From the NCBI GenBank assembly GCA_003427395.1, contig BFEA01000589.1, positions 303,321 to 344,623 of the forward strand: 41,303 nucleotides of DNA, read 5' to 3'. Within the stretch, counting starts at the first letter, position 1. Each line of letters starts with the position of its first letter. The position numbers were made by a program, and so were the translations under genes. A model generated the notes under the pieces. The model ran no database searches. It was not told the origin of the DNA and saw only the letters and a list, made by a program, of their open reading frames with translations. This DNA is from Chara braunii. Taxonomy: Eukaryota > Streptophyta > Charophyceae > Charales > Characeae. Of the stretch, positions 10,339-20,520 are shown in pieces.

Positions 10339-10767
10339 AGGGCATACTCACACGGGAACTAAAAGTCTCAAAAATTTGAGGCACTTGGCTAGGTTTTTTT
10401 TTCAGGCATTTGGTCCCAGTGTGACCACACACGGGCCGGCTTCATCCAGAAAGGACGAAGTAGCGACCCTGACACTTTGCACACAGGGAAAGTGCGCCCG
10501 TCACACTCGCGAGGACCAAACAAAAAGAGAGAATTTGTTTGTTTTATTTTTTTATGCCAGTATCAAGCCTGGGCCTTCTGTACAAAGTAAATGTTTCTGG
10601 TCGCATTTCCCGTTGTTTGGCGGGCTGTCTTCTTCGTCTATAATTTATGAACATTGAAAAAAGAAAACGAAAGGTAATTTAAGACCACCTCTGGAGGTGG
10701 TCTCAAAAAGGGTCCTCCCACGGCCCCGCAGGCTGCTGGCAAAAGGGTCACCGTGTGAGTATGCCCT
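10339..10767. mobile_element. 429-bp segment bounded by 17-bp inverted repeats (candidate MITE)
   Basis: AGGGCATACTCACACGG at 10339-10355 is exactly reverse-complemented at 10751-10767. Inside is a tight palindrome (10682-10703, 10-bp arms AGACCACCTC/GAGGTGGTCT with a 2-nt loop). No target-site duplication flanks the inverted repeats, so assignment as a non-autonomous DNA transposon is tentative. The enclosed ORFs are short and without motif. Confidence 0.4.
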
Positions 10768-11039
10768 TAATGTGACCAGCACTCAGGACCATCACCCTAC
10801 CAATATCGAGGGCACCTTGGACCAGACAGCGGTGCCGTGGCGGACTTACCTAGTGCCATAGCTAAGACTCCGCGCGCGACCTGGACAGGACGATGACGCC
10901 ACGGCGGTTATTATAGGGTGACAGTTACCTATAGCCTGTAGGTGAGAGAAGCAGGAGGAAAAAATCTTCTTCTTCGTCTTTGTCTCGCCCTCCATATCAT
11001 CTCCCTCCTTCCTCGTTCTTCATCTTCTTCCTCTTCTTC

Positions 11040-11042
<3 letters not shown>

Positions 11043-11107
<65 letters not shown>
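11043..11107. repeat. (GA)n microsatellite
   Basis: About 32 uninterrupted AG units following a CT-rich run (10965-11042). ORFs made of Ser/Leu or Arg/Glu repeats on both strands are artefacts of this repeat. Confidence 0.97.
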
Positions 11108-11110
<3 letters not shown>

Positions 11111-11303
11111 CAGACAAATGTTACATCAGGCATAGTGCCCAGGATCTGATCCGACATTTTTGCGGCACACTTTGATTGGACACTTCGCAAGGGACTATTT
11201 TTGGATTTCGCTATCGCAATCTTGGTCTTCTCCCTCGCCTCCATCTTCGTTTTGCCTCTCCCCCCATCTCTCATATGTGGTATCTCCCCCATTTGCACGT
11301 ATA

Positions 11304-11339
11304 AGGAGGGACCTTTCTTCCATATATGTGGTCCCTCCT
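11304..11339. repeat. Hairpin with 10-bp perfect arms
   Basis: AGGAGGGACC (11304-11313) and GGTCCCTCCT (11330-11339) are exact reverse complements around a 16-nt spacer. It lies in a CT-rich non-coding stretch with two further copies of a TATGTGGTxTC-like motif. It could form a cruciform or RNA stem-loop. Confidence 0.5.
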
Positions 11340-12099
11340 CCTTCTCTCACATGTTTGGTGTATGATGGGATGTCGTGTCAGTCTCAGTTAGGTCAGGTCT
11401 TGTCTTTGACTCGTCCACCTCGCTACATTGTGTCATTTTGTATGTATCGGAATGTACATTGCTTGTTGATGCTTCATTGACACTGCATTGTCTATTTCTA
11501 AATTTCAGTCTTTTTCATCACCTTCCAGTTCCTTGGCTCAATACATATTGCCCAATTAAGTATGTATCATATGTTTTCGTCCTCCTCTTTCGACTTTATC
11601 TTCCCTCTCTCTCTCTCTAAGTATGCTAATCATGAATGTCTAAAAGTTCCGATAACTCCCACGTCCCTTCCAATTCCCGAGATTTTGTCTTGCTCGTCTT
11701 ATCGGATTCAATCAGATTTCACGAGGACGAGTATCGTTAAATTTAAGATACCTGCAAGCTCATGAGATCCTGCCTCACCCCTTTCTTTGCTTCTTGTTGT
11801 ACGACGGATTATGCTTGAGTGATCTCTTGCATGTATGTATTGACTGAGTTCTTGCTTTGATAATGGGAACAAATTAAGAATCTGATATGATGCATGGTCG
11901 CACTGGTGTATGATGATCATCCTTTTTTTTAGATTAACTTGCATGATGTATAAAAGATAAAGCATAGTGTTGTGTTTGCTTATTCTTGTGATCGAATAAC
12001 GGACTAATTAGACAAGCGCAATCCGTTTTGGTTATACCATGTGGACTGATTACCCCGATCCGACTGGGCGTCGACTTCTTGTGTCCCCACCATGCCCGT
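11340..12099. other. Non-coding, AT-rich stretch
   Basis: Small ORFs on both strands overlap, lack motifs and look like chance. Nothing else was recognised between the hairpin and the left edge of LTR copy C. Confidence 0.4.
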
Positions 12100-12712
12100 T
12101 GTCGAGCGCATCGGTCCCACAGAGGTGACCCTTCTGGTCGCGTCACGTAAGATCTTAGAGGACTTGTCGCGCATAGCATTTGCTGCTTCGGTCGAGTGCG
12201 CCAATCATACCTCTCGCAAACCCCTACGACTGGATAGGGTCACGCGATGTACAACTTTCCTCCACCCATGAGAGTTATCAACTTATCACCATCCCTTGGG
12301 TGGGTGTATCCCCGCCAAGCTTCCATACCACATGCGAAGGTTTTTCATATGGAATCGCAAAGGTGGTCCGATCGAGGACGTTTCTTACTCGTTGTAGCAT
12401 AAGGGTTATGTGTGATTAACGTCTGAATAATCCCCGTGAATCGTCCATTGAAGCGTTGATCTCTCCAACACGATCTTTCGTCGGTCGACTAGAACGGTCA
12501 AATCTAACCATGTGATACATCTAACGAAAATAAGATCAAACTTCATATGTAAATTGCACCTAGTCTCTTGTTCATATTTGACCCATAAGTTTTGTCGAAA
12601 GAAGTAAGTGGGTGTCGCATAGAAGGCTATGAATAAATGAACTCAAGTTTAAAACATAAATTTTGCCAAGACATCTTCCAGGACAAAATATAACTGTCTC
12701 TTTTAAGTTTGT

Positions 12713-13003
12713 AGAAATTTCGGCATCGCTTCCGGCAGGAAAAAATATACTTCTAAAATTTATACAAATCTAAGTTCAAAATTTAAAATAACTCTCACTT
12801 CCCAAAGTCAAATTTTCTCTAACTTTTTAATTTTAGTAAAAACTTGGACAGCAATGCCGCAGCATCTCCTTTAAAGAGGTAGGATTCCCAAATTTATACT
12901 AAGCTAGGTATAAAACTCAGAGAAAAGTTTACTAACTTCTTGAATTTGCAGAACTTTTTGCAGCACTTCCCTTAGCGAAAGTGTCTTTCCAAGATTTGTA
13001 CAA
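12713..13003. repeat. Hairpin array 1 in LTR copy C (3 units)
   Basis: Three units begin near 12713, 12838 and 12948. Each has a GGCAGC/GGACAGC-like 5' part, an inner short hairpin and a closing AAATTT-type arm before ATAC. They match the five units at 22327-22846 in the X LTR. Pairing in the outer arms is partly degraded. Confidence 0.5.
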
Positions 13004-13464
13004 AACAAAGTGGGATACATAAATTAAAATCATAAAATGTAAAATTTGAAGTAATTCTTATAGCCCAGCACGTGCCGAGAATCTAAAACAACTCTCTATC
13101 AAAATTGAGACTCAAAACAAGTAGAGTTCGCACTCAACCACATGCAAGTCCATACCGCAATGAGTAAATACTTTAACAAAAAATCCCAAGTATTTTTTTC
13201 ACATAAATAGTTTATAAACTCTCATTTAGATAAAGTCCAATACCCTTGCTTATATATGACATAAGAAGGTTAAGCGAAATTGAATCTACATAATCCTACA
13301 CTGCTTAACCTTTGCCTTTCTATACACAGAATAGACGGCCCAACGACTTCTTTTTTCATTAAGAATTTAACTAGACCAAGTCGAAGCCACATTACTTAGC
13401 CCTGAAAAATATTTAATATCGAAGTTATAATTACTTTCTGAACTTTTTATCTTTTGAAGATTAA

Positions 13465-14950
13465 GACTGAGCCAAACAGAAGCCACATTGTTCAGTCCGC
13501 CTTGGGTTACGCTCATTGTATTCTTAATTAAGTATTTTTTTTCTCCTTTTGTGATAAAATATAGTCAGACCAAACCAAAGCCACATTGTCTGACTACCTT
13601 GTTCAATAATAAACGTATAATACATATACATACAGAGTTGTTAGGCCGAACGTACGGAGGTCCCTAAGTTGACCCATGAACGTTCAACCGTTCGGGTCCC
13701 CGTATGGGGCTCGAACCTAAAAGGGTTCGGACCCCGCAAAAAAATATTTTGGCACCTAAATATTATTTTTTTTTTCTCAAATATTTTGTTTGAGTTCTTT
13801 GTGATGTAAGGTATCTCCGTCTTAATTTAGAAGTCATTCTCTTCATCCAAAAAAACATGAAAAATCAGCAAAAATTGTGGTGTAAAAACTAGTTTGCCCA
13901 CTCAATTGTTTTTTTTTTCTTCTGACTTTTTGTTTTTCGTTTATTTCGGGGAATAAAAAAAGATATTATTATTTCAAACTCTATTTGTAAATTCTCTATT
14001 ATGTAAGCTACACATATATAATTTTTTATGCCATTTGTCATTAAAAAAAATAAAAATGAAAAATCACCAAAGATTGAAGTGTAAAAAATGTGCTCTCCCA
14101 CTCAATAATTTCATTCTCGTTTTTTTGTCATAATTTTTATTATTATTATTGATTTTTAGTACTTGATTTTTATTTCAAATTTGGTAAAAAATCTGGATGT
14201 AACATTGAGGCAAATGTTGTTTAATTTATTCTTCTGCTCAACATATATGTTTTTTCAAAGTTTTGGATTTTTATTTATTTGTTTTTTTGGTCCGCATTCA
14301 GCTGAACGGTCGAATGCGTCGAGAGGGGGTCCCAAACGTTTGGGCGTTCAGGTTCGGGCGTTCGGCCTGTCCTGAACACCGGCAGCCCTGTATACATATA
14401 TATATCTAACTATATTATCAGATTTTTTGTTACGTGCGTGACCTCAGACTCAGCCAAACTGAAACCACATTGCTTAGTCTTCATTCAAAATCTCCCTCAA
14501 AGAAAACAAGTAGTTAGATATGACTGAGCCTCATTACCTAACTGAGGTTAACTTGTAAACCCTTTCAATGAACAAAATAACTACAACAACAAGAACCACA
14601 CCTGGCCGAAGCCACAATGTTAGGTTGAGGTAAAAGACAAAACTACAAAGTATAGTGAGTTGGGCCAAACAAAAGCCACATTGCCCGCCTGCACGGGTAA
14701 TTATTTATAGTGGTACGACAATCAAACCTAACTGTAGCCATATTGTATGATTGGCAAAAAGACAAAACAATACAATAAACAAACTTAACCGAAATTACAT
14801 TTTTTGCTTTTAAACCTGATTTAATCACTAATACTACAAGAACTAGACCTAACCGAAACCACATTGTCTTGTTGCAGAGAAAACAAAATAAACAAACCGG
14901 TTATGCCAAACTGAAGCCAGATTGTCTGACCCTTTGAAAACCTGATCAAA
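13465..14950. repeat. Hairpin array 2 in LTR copy C, conserved loop with variable stems
   Basis: Units share a loop close to CAAACxGAAGCCACATT flanked by short arms that differ but pair: GACTGAGC/GTTCAGTC (13465-13497), TAGTCAGAC/GTCTGACTA (13562-13596, perfect 9 bp), AGACTCAGC/GCTTAGTCT (14446-14480, one mismatch), ACCTGGC/GTTAGGT (14600-14625, pairs with G-T wobbles), GGGC/GCCC (14662-14686), CAATCAAAC/GTATGATTG (14719-14753, one mismatch) and AGAC/GTCT (14845-14869). About four more units (for example near 13375, 14521, 14790 and 14898) are degraded. The hAT element at 13633-14390 splits the array. Confidence 0.75.
13633..14390. mobile_element. Non-autonomous hAT-type element (758 bp)
   Basis: The element starts CAGAGTTG and ends CAGCCCTG, giving imperfect terminal inverted repeats of the hAT type (CAGxGxTG). 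It is flanked by a perfect 8-bp direct repeat TATACATA at 13625-13632 and 14391-14398, the target-duplication length of hAT transposons. The subterminal regions are full of short motifs in both orientations (GTTCGG/CCGAAC and CGTTCA/TGAACG), also typical of hAT. The middle is AT-rich and has no transposase ORF. Confidence 0.85.
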
Positions 14951-15746
14951 TGGAAGCAAAACTATCTTCCTCCCACCTTCCCCCGATTCATCCCCTTTCA
15001 GTCTGGATTTTGAGCTAAAATGCAAAGTAAGATTTGCATAAAACGTTTTTTTTACTTTATCTGATTAAGTTCTAGAAAGAATTAGTAAAAATAAGGCTGC
15101 ATGCATACATTTCAGTCAAACCAAAGAGGCGAGATAAATAGGTTTATAGTGGGTTCACATAAGGCACGAAGATGGTACACACACAAGTACACACATGCAC
15201 ACACAACCATTTATTCGCGATTCTGTTGTTCCCCCGTTCATGAACATGGGTGTCTATGACCGGACCGCGGTCATCGGTCACTAAAATCCTAACGGGTGGG
15301 TGGTCACGAGAGTCGCTGAGAGCGGAAAGGTTTCGTTTTTTTTTGGTTGGGCAAAAGCTTTGTTTTTTTTTTTCATGAGGGTGAGGATCATCGAAGGGTG
15401 CCCCCTCATAGTTTTATTATTATTTGCTTTTACGGATAATATTTTTTTGAATTAAAAAGAAAAAGAAAAATCACGGAACCAGCCAGAATGAAAATGTTTG
15501 TTTGTTGTTTTATACTAAATTTATAGGTTATTTCAATTTATTTTAACTTTTTCTAATGTCATTACGATTGGGGTTTATGGTGACAGTGGCGAGGTGAGCC
15601 GTTGTAGGGGGAAAAAAAAACGTGCAGTCATGGTTTGGCCTATTACCGTGGATGACCGTTCATTGGCAAAGGGGAGTATGACTAACCGGTCAACACTCAC
15701 TTATTGGCCTCGATCACGTTCACGGGGTAGACACTAGTGCGCGAGT

Positions 15747-15812
15747 GCACACACACACACAGATAAGCACACACTCACACACACACACATACAATCACAT
15801 ACACACACACAC

Positions 15813-15848
<36 letters not shown>

Positions 15849-15850
15849 GC
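15747..15850. repeat. (CA)n-rich microsatellite
   Basis: Interrupted CA repeats with TCACAC and ATACACAC variants. Shorter related tracts lie near 15177-15210 and 16051-16079. Confidence 0.95.
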
Positions 15851-15889
15851 ACTGCGAGGTTGGTGTGAGTAAAGTCGAACATTTTTTTT

Positions 15890-16080
15890 AGGGTTATCAT
15901 TAACTCTGGGCGACGCGGTTAGTCCTTATCGATCAGTGAAATGTATCATCTGTAGATTGTAGGGGTTGAACCTCCTGATGACTCGACAAAAGTCTGACGA
16001 AAAAGTCTGGCCCAGTCCCTCTTTTTTTTAGTGTATCGCAAATATGACAAAACACACATACACACACACACACACATACA
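15890..16080. repeat. Diverged outlying copy of the ~340-bp repeat
   Basis: Carries the same ordered words as the tandem array at 17346-18390: GGGTATC/GGTTATCATTAACT, CAGTGAAATGTATCATCT, GGTTGAACCTCCTGATGACTC, AAAGTCTG, and ACAAAACACAC at the end. It is more diverged than the three clustered copies. Confidence 0.6.
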
Positions 16081-17345
16081 ATTTTTTTTTTTTTTCCTCT
16101 TTGAACTCGGCATGGCCCTCGAAGGCTTTCAACGTGCACGCGTTGGCAGGGGGCGCACGTTCAGTTTTATCCCGCTCCTTGTCACGTGGCGCATTTGAAA
16201 ATGTTTGAATTCGTCACGTGGAGGTTTGAAATGACCCGTTTGAACGCACACTCGCGTTCCGAGCGTTCAACCCGTTACATAGTGAGGTGATGGGTAGATC
16301 GGGGTAGAGGCAACCAGGGAGTGCTTGGGACCACCCCAGAGGTTGGTGGTTGGATATAGTAGAAGGTAGGGAGACATCAGGTGGCAAAATTGCCCAACTT
16401 GTCGGCATCTCCCTTACTCAAAGTATGTGAGGGTAAGGGGGGGAGGGGGGCTGGGACAAGGATGGAGACGGTTTTTGTATTTTTTTGTCGTCTGCATTAT
16501 CGCGCTCTTTATCGCCTTTATCCGCTGGCCTCGTTACGTGCCAACGTCGTGGTCCTTCGCAGAGCACAATTATTTTCAGGGGGAGGGATATGAGAAGTTA
16601 TCTACTCCGACACAAGTACAGCGGGAACTATCTGATTAACTGACCCCGTACAGTACAAGAGAAGGAATAGGAGGAAGAAGGTAGAGATCGAGATGAAGGA
16701 AGACGGTATATCTACATCGTCTTACTTACACCGGACAGTACTTTAGAAAGCTGAAAGTGAGTATCATGAGTTAGTGTACGAACAAAAGTTACGGTATACC
16801 CGCAGCAGATTGACTAAACTAGATTCCAAAATAAAACCAATGCCATAACCATGCAAAACAAATGCATGGCCTGAGACTGGGTCAATGTCGCTGAACGACC
16901 TAGTCGTACCAAGGAGTCATTGTAATGCCGAAAATAAAAAATAAAACTCTCGCTATCTTCTTAACATAAGTAAGATGTATTTTAGAAAAACATTGAGTAC
17001 AAATTTGTCGCTTTTTTTTTTTTTTGTCAATCATAATTGGAACTTGTTGTAACTCTTCAAGACACGTGCTTTCAATTTTTGTGTACTTCAACTATATGTG
17101 CTGTGATAGACTTATCTGTATTCTATGCCTATTTTTGATAAATTTCTCAAGATAAAACAACTGATAGATCTACTATGGAGACTTGAAGGATAAGAACGTT
17201 TAAATGGATACTGAACGTAACTACAACGTGGTCTTAGTTAGCTCTCTATTCAGGCGGATCGATGCAGCTTGGCCCGGTGAGGAACATACTAGCGGTCATG
17301 CAAATGGGTATCCTACGATCCATGATCGAGTTGATTTGTAGAGAG
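16081..17345. other. Non-coding stretch, no feature recognised
   Basis: Contains T-tracts, a G-rich run near 16434-16460 and several short ORFs without motif. CACGTG occurs near 16182 and 16216. No gene or mobile element was recognised. Confidence 0.4.
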
Positions 17346-18390
17346 GGTTTAAAGACAATGCCTTAATGCCATTCTTATGAGGGTTTGGACTGACGGTCAG
17401 CTAGAGTTGCAGGGTTAGTGTGAGTCCACCACTTTTCTCAGGGGTATCACTAAATATGGAAAATATGGTGAGCCCTTATCAATCAATGAAATGCATCTTG
17501 GGCAGACTACGGGGGGTTCAGCCTCCTCATAAGTCAGTAAAAGTCTAAGGAAATAGTTTGAAAAAGTTGCGGAGTGAGTAAGGCGAACACCACAACACAC
17601 CACACGACCTTGCTAAGCTCTTTGTTCCGGTTGACCAATGCAGTAAGTATCCATGGTTGAGTGGGTGTGTAGTGTGGGTTTTATGACTGTAACGGACTAC
17701 TGAGACTAGTTTATCGGACTTATTGCTGTTCTCGTGAGGGGCTTGGACCGAGAGTCTGCTAGGATTGCAATGTTGGATAACTTAGTTTGAGTAAAGTTGA
17801 CTATGTTTCTCAAGCATATCGCTAACTTTGGGTGACATAAGTTCGTATCCATAAGTGAAATGCATCTTGGGGACACTGTCAGGGTTCAACCTTTTCACAA
17901 GTCGGTGAAAGTCCCATAAAACAACTTTGCACAACCATGCTTTTGTTGTGGAGTGGTTTGTAGCAAACATGACGACACACACATACAAATTCATGACTCA
18001 TGTACACAAAGAAAATAAGGTGTTTTCTCAGCCCGAATGGAATACCCCTTCATTATTTGTTTATCGGGCACAAGTTTCAGGGGCTTGGACGAAAAGTTTG
18101 AGAGAATTGCATAGTTGTTCGAGTAAAGTTGACCACGTTTCTTAAGGGTATCGTTAACTGCGAATGACGTTGTGAGTCCGTATCCATTAGTCAAATGCAT
18201 CTTGGGCAGATTGTCAAGGTTCAATGTTTTGATGAGTCGGTGAAAGTCTGGTAAAACAGTTTGGCACAACTGTGTCTTTCTGTGGAGTGTATATAGCGAA
18301 CATGACAGCATATACAAGTATTCACGACACGTCTACAGAAAGTAAACAGGGTGCTACCTTGGCTGAATGGAACACCCCTTCATTATTCGT
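17346..18390. repeat. Tandem array of three ~335-370-bp units
   Basis: The landmark ATGCATCTTGGG/ATGCATCTTGGGG recurs at 17491, 17860 and 18195, and TTTATCGG marks unit ends near 17709, 18060 and 18389. Each unit contains in order a GGGCTTGGAC-like start, GAGTAAAGTTGAC, a GGGTATCGxTAACT block, ATGCATCTTGGG, a GGTTCAA block, AGTCGGTGAAAGTC and a TGTGGAGTG-CA-rich end. The short minus-strand ORFs across it resemble one another only because the DNA repeats. Function is unknown; satellite-like or part of an unidentified element. Confidence 0.75.
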
Positions 18391-18545
18391 TTATCGGACA
18401 AAAATATAAAAGTTTTTTATTTTACTATTTCCATCAGATTCTATTCTCTAATTGAAGCAAACAAAAAAATGTTAGTTCAATAATTAATAATATATTATGA
18501 TTATGAATTACAGTATTATAAATTATATAAATTTATATTATATAT

Positions 18546-18662
18546 CTTATATATATATATACTATGTAGCACGGCACACCTGGCCGGATAATCTGGTCGG
18601 ATTATCTGGCCAGATTATCGGGGGCTAGGATGATCCGGAAATCCGGATGATTCAAAAAATGA

Positions 18663-18702
<40 letters not shown>

Positions 18703-19121
18703 TGCGCATGCAAAATACAATAGAACTATGTTCCTATTTCATAAAAANCTTGANAANTCATGGAAGGGTTGAAAGGGGGTAAGATAGGGAATGAAGGGGT
18801 TTAGAGGGGGGATGCTTGATTCGTTTTATAATTTTTTATCCAAATATTTTTTTTTTTTCTATTTTCTATTTTTATCTTTTTATCTGTTGAGATATCAACA
18901 ATTGCCTCAAGCCAAAAGTTGTTCATATCGTTGATGTGAACAACATACTTTGTTTCCAGAATTTTTTGAATTATGTTTTTTTTTTGGTAAAAAAAAATGT
19001 TTTGCGCAGGGCTGGATTTTTCCATATCCAGAATTAATCCGGAATTTTCATCCGGATTGAAAATTCCGGATAAAATGGCCTGTCGGATATCCGGATTTTC
19101 TACATAGTATATATATATAAG
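18546..19121. mobile_element. Inverted-repeat-bounded segment with CCGGAT subterminal motifs (candidate DNA transposon relic)
   Basis: CTTATATATATATATACTATG (18546 onward, arm to 18569) is mirrored at 19100-19121 (one TA unit shorter), about 576 bp apart. Just inside both ends lie dense copies of GGCCGGAT, ATCCGGA and CCGGATTATC in both orientations, as in the subterminal regions of hAT-type elements. CAGGGCTGGATTTTTCC at 19007 also resembles a hAT end, so two elements may be overlaid. The interior has a 36-bp A-run (18664-18699) and N bases. No transposase was seen. Confidence 0.45.
18664..18699. repeat. Poly(A) tract
   Basis: Thirty-six consecutive A bases in a non-coding context; it could be a decayed retrotransposed tail or simple slippage. 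Confidence 0.9.
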
Positions 19122-19385
19122 GAAAATGAGCAACATCGAGATGATAATTCAGATTATACCATCACATTGAAAGCTAGATAGTCACACCGTGTCCAGAAAG
19201 CACCATTGCACCAATAATACACCAAATGGAGGTTCGTAGTACTGAAAACCAATGTCAAGGAGAACTTTCTCTCTCTACACCAACACATGAGTCCAGTCCC
19301 TTCACACTCCTATTTGGCGCTCAGCGCCCAGCCTACTCCTACACAGCTACGCTCAACCTAATAATTGACAATGCAACTGTTGACA

Positions 19386-19947
19386 TCAGCGACAACCCGA
19401 AGTACTTGGTTCATATTTGACAGCAAACTCTATGCTGCCAGGTGCTGCAATGGGTTCTCTTTCTAGCAGCAGAAAGTGAAGTGCAGTTCTGGGTTTCCAA
19501 CCAAGGTGCAGTTGGTTGAGAGTCGTTCCTGTAGTACTGTGCACAACGTTGTTATACAAGCTGGCGACGAGGGGAAGTTGCTCGTCCCAGTCATAATGAC
19601 TTGGCTTAATATAATGTCTAAGCACGTGTTGTACTACTCGATTCATTTGTTCTGCTCGGCCATTTGACTCAGGGTGATTCCCTGATGTCATTTGAAGCTT
19701 TGTGCCCATCTTTTCAACAATTGTCATAGTTCACTGGTGAATCTCACATCTCTGTCACTAACAATAGATGTAGGCAAACCGAATAACGTACCCAGTTATG
19801 CATAAAGAGTTTGATGACATAGTCAGTTTTAACATTTTTTGGCATAGCGATTACTCTGGCATACTTAGAAGAGCGATCCACTATAACAACGATGTGTCTT
19901 TTCCCAGGCCTGCTGGTCACAAGAGTATCCATGAAATCCATGGACAC
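19386..19947 (-). pseudogene. Integrase core fragments of Ty3/gypsy element F
   Basis: Two frames cover the integrase. 19947-19744 has VSMDFMDTLVTS (first catalytic Asp; the listed ORF begins MSMDF) and IVVIVDRSSKYARVIAMP. A frame across 19790-19744 has SIVSDRDVRFTSEL (second Asp). 19727-19386 has SGNHPESNGRAEQMNRVVQH (catalytic Glu in AEQMNR), followed by WDEQLPLVASLYNNVVHSTT and LHLGWKPR. The order and motifs are those of Ty3 integrases of the type common in plants and fungi. A frameshift lies between the second Asp and the Glu segment. Confidence 0.85.
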
Positions 19948-20330
19948 ACTCTGACCCAGTCCTTAAGGAATCGGCAAGGGCTTAATCAATCCAAGTGGAG
20001 CCTGAGTCCTAGGTTTGTTCCTTTGGCGAACCTGGCAGGTTTCAACGTATCTTTTAGCATCTTGCATGAAAGAGGGCCACCAAAATCTTTGTACTAAGTT
20101 CATTGATGTCTTTCTATAGCGAGAATGACCAGTTGCATCATGACATTCAACTAAAATAAACTACGTAAAGACTCTGTATCAGGAACACACAATCTTTTAT
20201 TCCCTGCCTTCTCAAGAAACAGTAAGTCATTTATCATCGTGAATTCGTCGGAATTTACTTTATCTTTCACACGAAATCTACGAATGATCTCAAACATAAC
20301 TGGATCTTGCCGATAGCCTTCCACCAGTGA
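19948..20330 (-). pseudogene. Integrase zinc-binding (HHCC) remnant of element F
   Basis: In frames broken by stops this stretch reads CHDATGHSRYRKT, then RFWWPSFMQDAKRYVETCQV, an HHCC-type integrase N-terminal domain (H..GH..xxxYWPxM..DVxxYVxxC). It links the RNase H fragment and the catalytic core of the same element. Confidence 0.6.
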
Positions 20331-20520
20331 TCAAGTGAGTTCGTAAGATATGTCAAACTCGGTTACTAAGGCCCCCAGATAATCTGCCCTACGGGATAAC
20401 GCGTAAGCCACCTTGTTGTACTCTCCCTTGATTGGATCTAGCTGATATTCATACATGTCTATTACTTGAATCCATCTCTTTAGTGAATCAGAGAGTACCG
20501 GCTGTATCTTGATCCAGCGC
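20331..20520 (-). pseudogene. C-terminal end of RNase H, element F, cut by insertion of element X
   Basis: The frame reads SDSLKRWIQVIDMYEYQLD, then KGEYNKVAYALSRRADYLGA, matching the end of Ty3 RNase H (LxxRxxRWxxxLxxYDFxxxYxxGxxNxVADALSRR). Upstream coding sequence stops abruptly at 20520, where the LTR of element X begins (TGTCGGG on the plus strand). The rest of F's pol should therefore lie beyond the right end of X, outside this window. Confidence 0.85.

Larger units (their letters stand above)
12100..15180 (-). mobile_element. Diverged copy (C) of the long LTR of element X, probably a solo LTR or fragment
   Basis: The left edge TGTCGAGCGCATCGGTCC matches the left edges of the two LTRs of element X at 20521 and 39644. 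Similarity then continues in blocks: CATACCTCTCGC near 12209, GTGTATCCCCGCC near 12304, GTTGTAGCATA near 12393, then hairpin array 1, hairpin array 2 and the CTTCCTCCCACCTTCCCCC block near 14970, which matches D near 23850. Similarity fades after about 15180, though GGGTGGGTGG near 15295 may be a remnant. No gag-pol adjoins it. It is clearly older than the X copies and contains a later hAT insertion. Orientation is given as for X. Confidence 0.7.

Noticed and set aside
11041-11298. Ser/Leu and Arg/Glu repeat ORFs on both strands
   Set aside because: Direct translation of the GA microsatellite.
18801-19136. 111-residue minus-strand ORF
   Set aside because: AT-rich, inside an inverted-repeat element, no motif.
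19226-19420. Plus-strand ORF with TPTHESSPFTLLFGAQRPAY, resembling an integrase segment (HxSTGxSPFxLLFG)
   Set aside because: Only one short motif matches and it overlaps the minus-strand integrase of element F; possibly a real fragment of another element but too weak to annotate.
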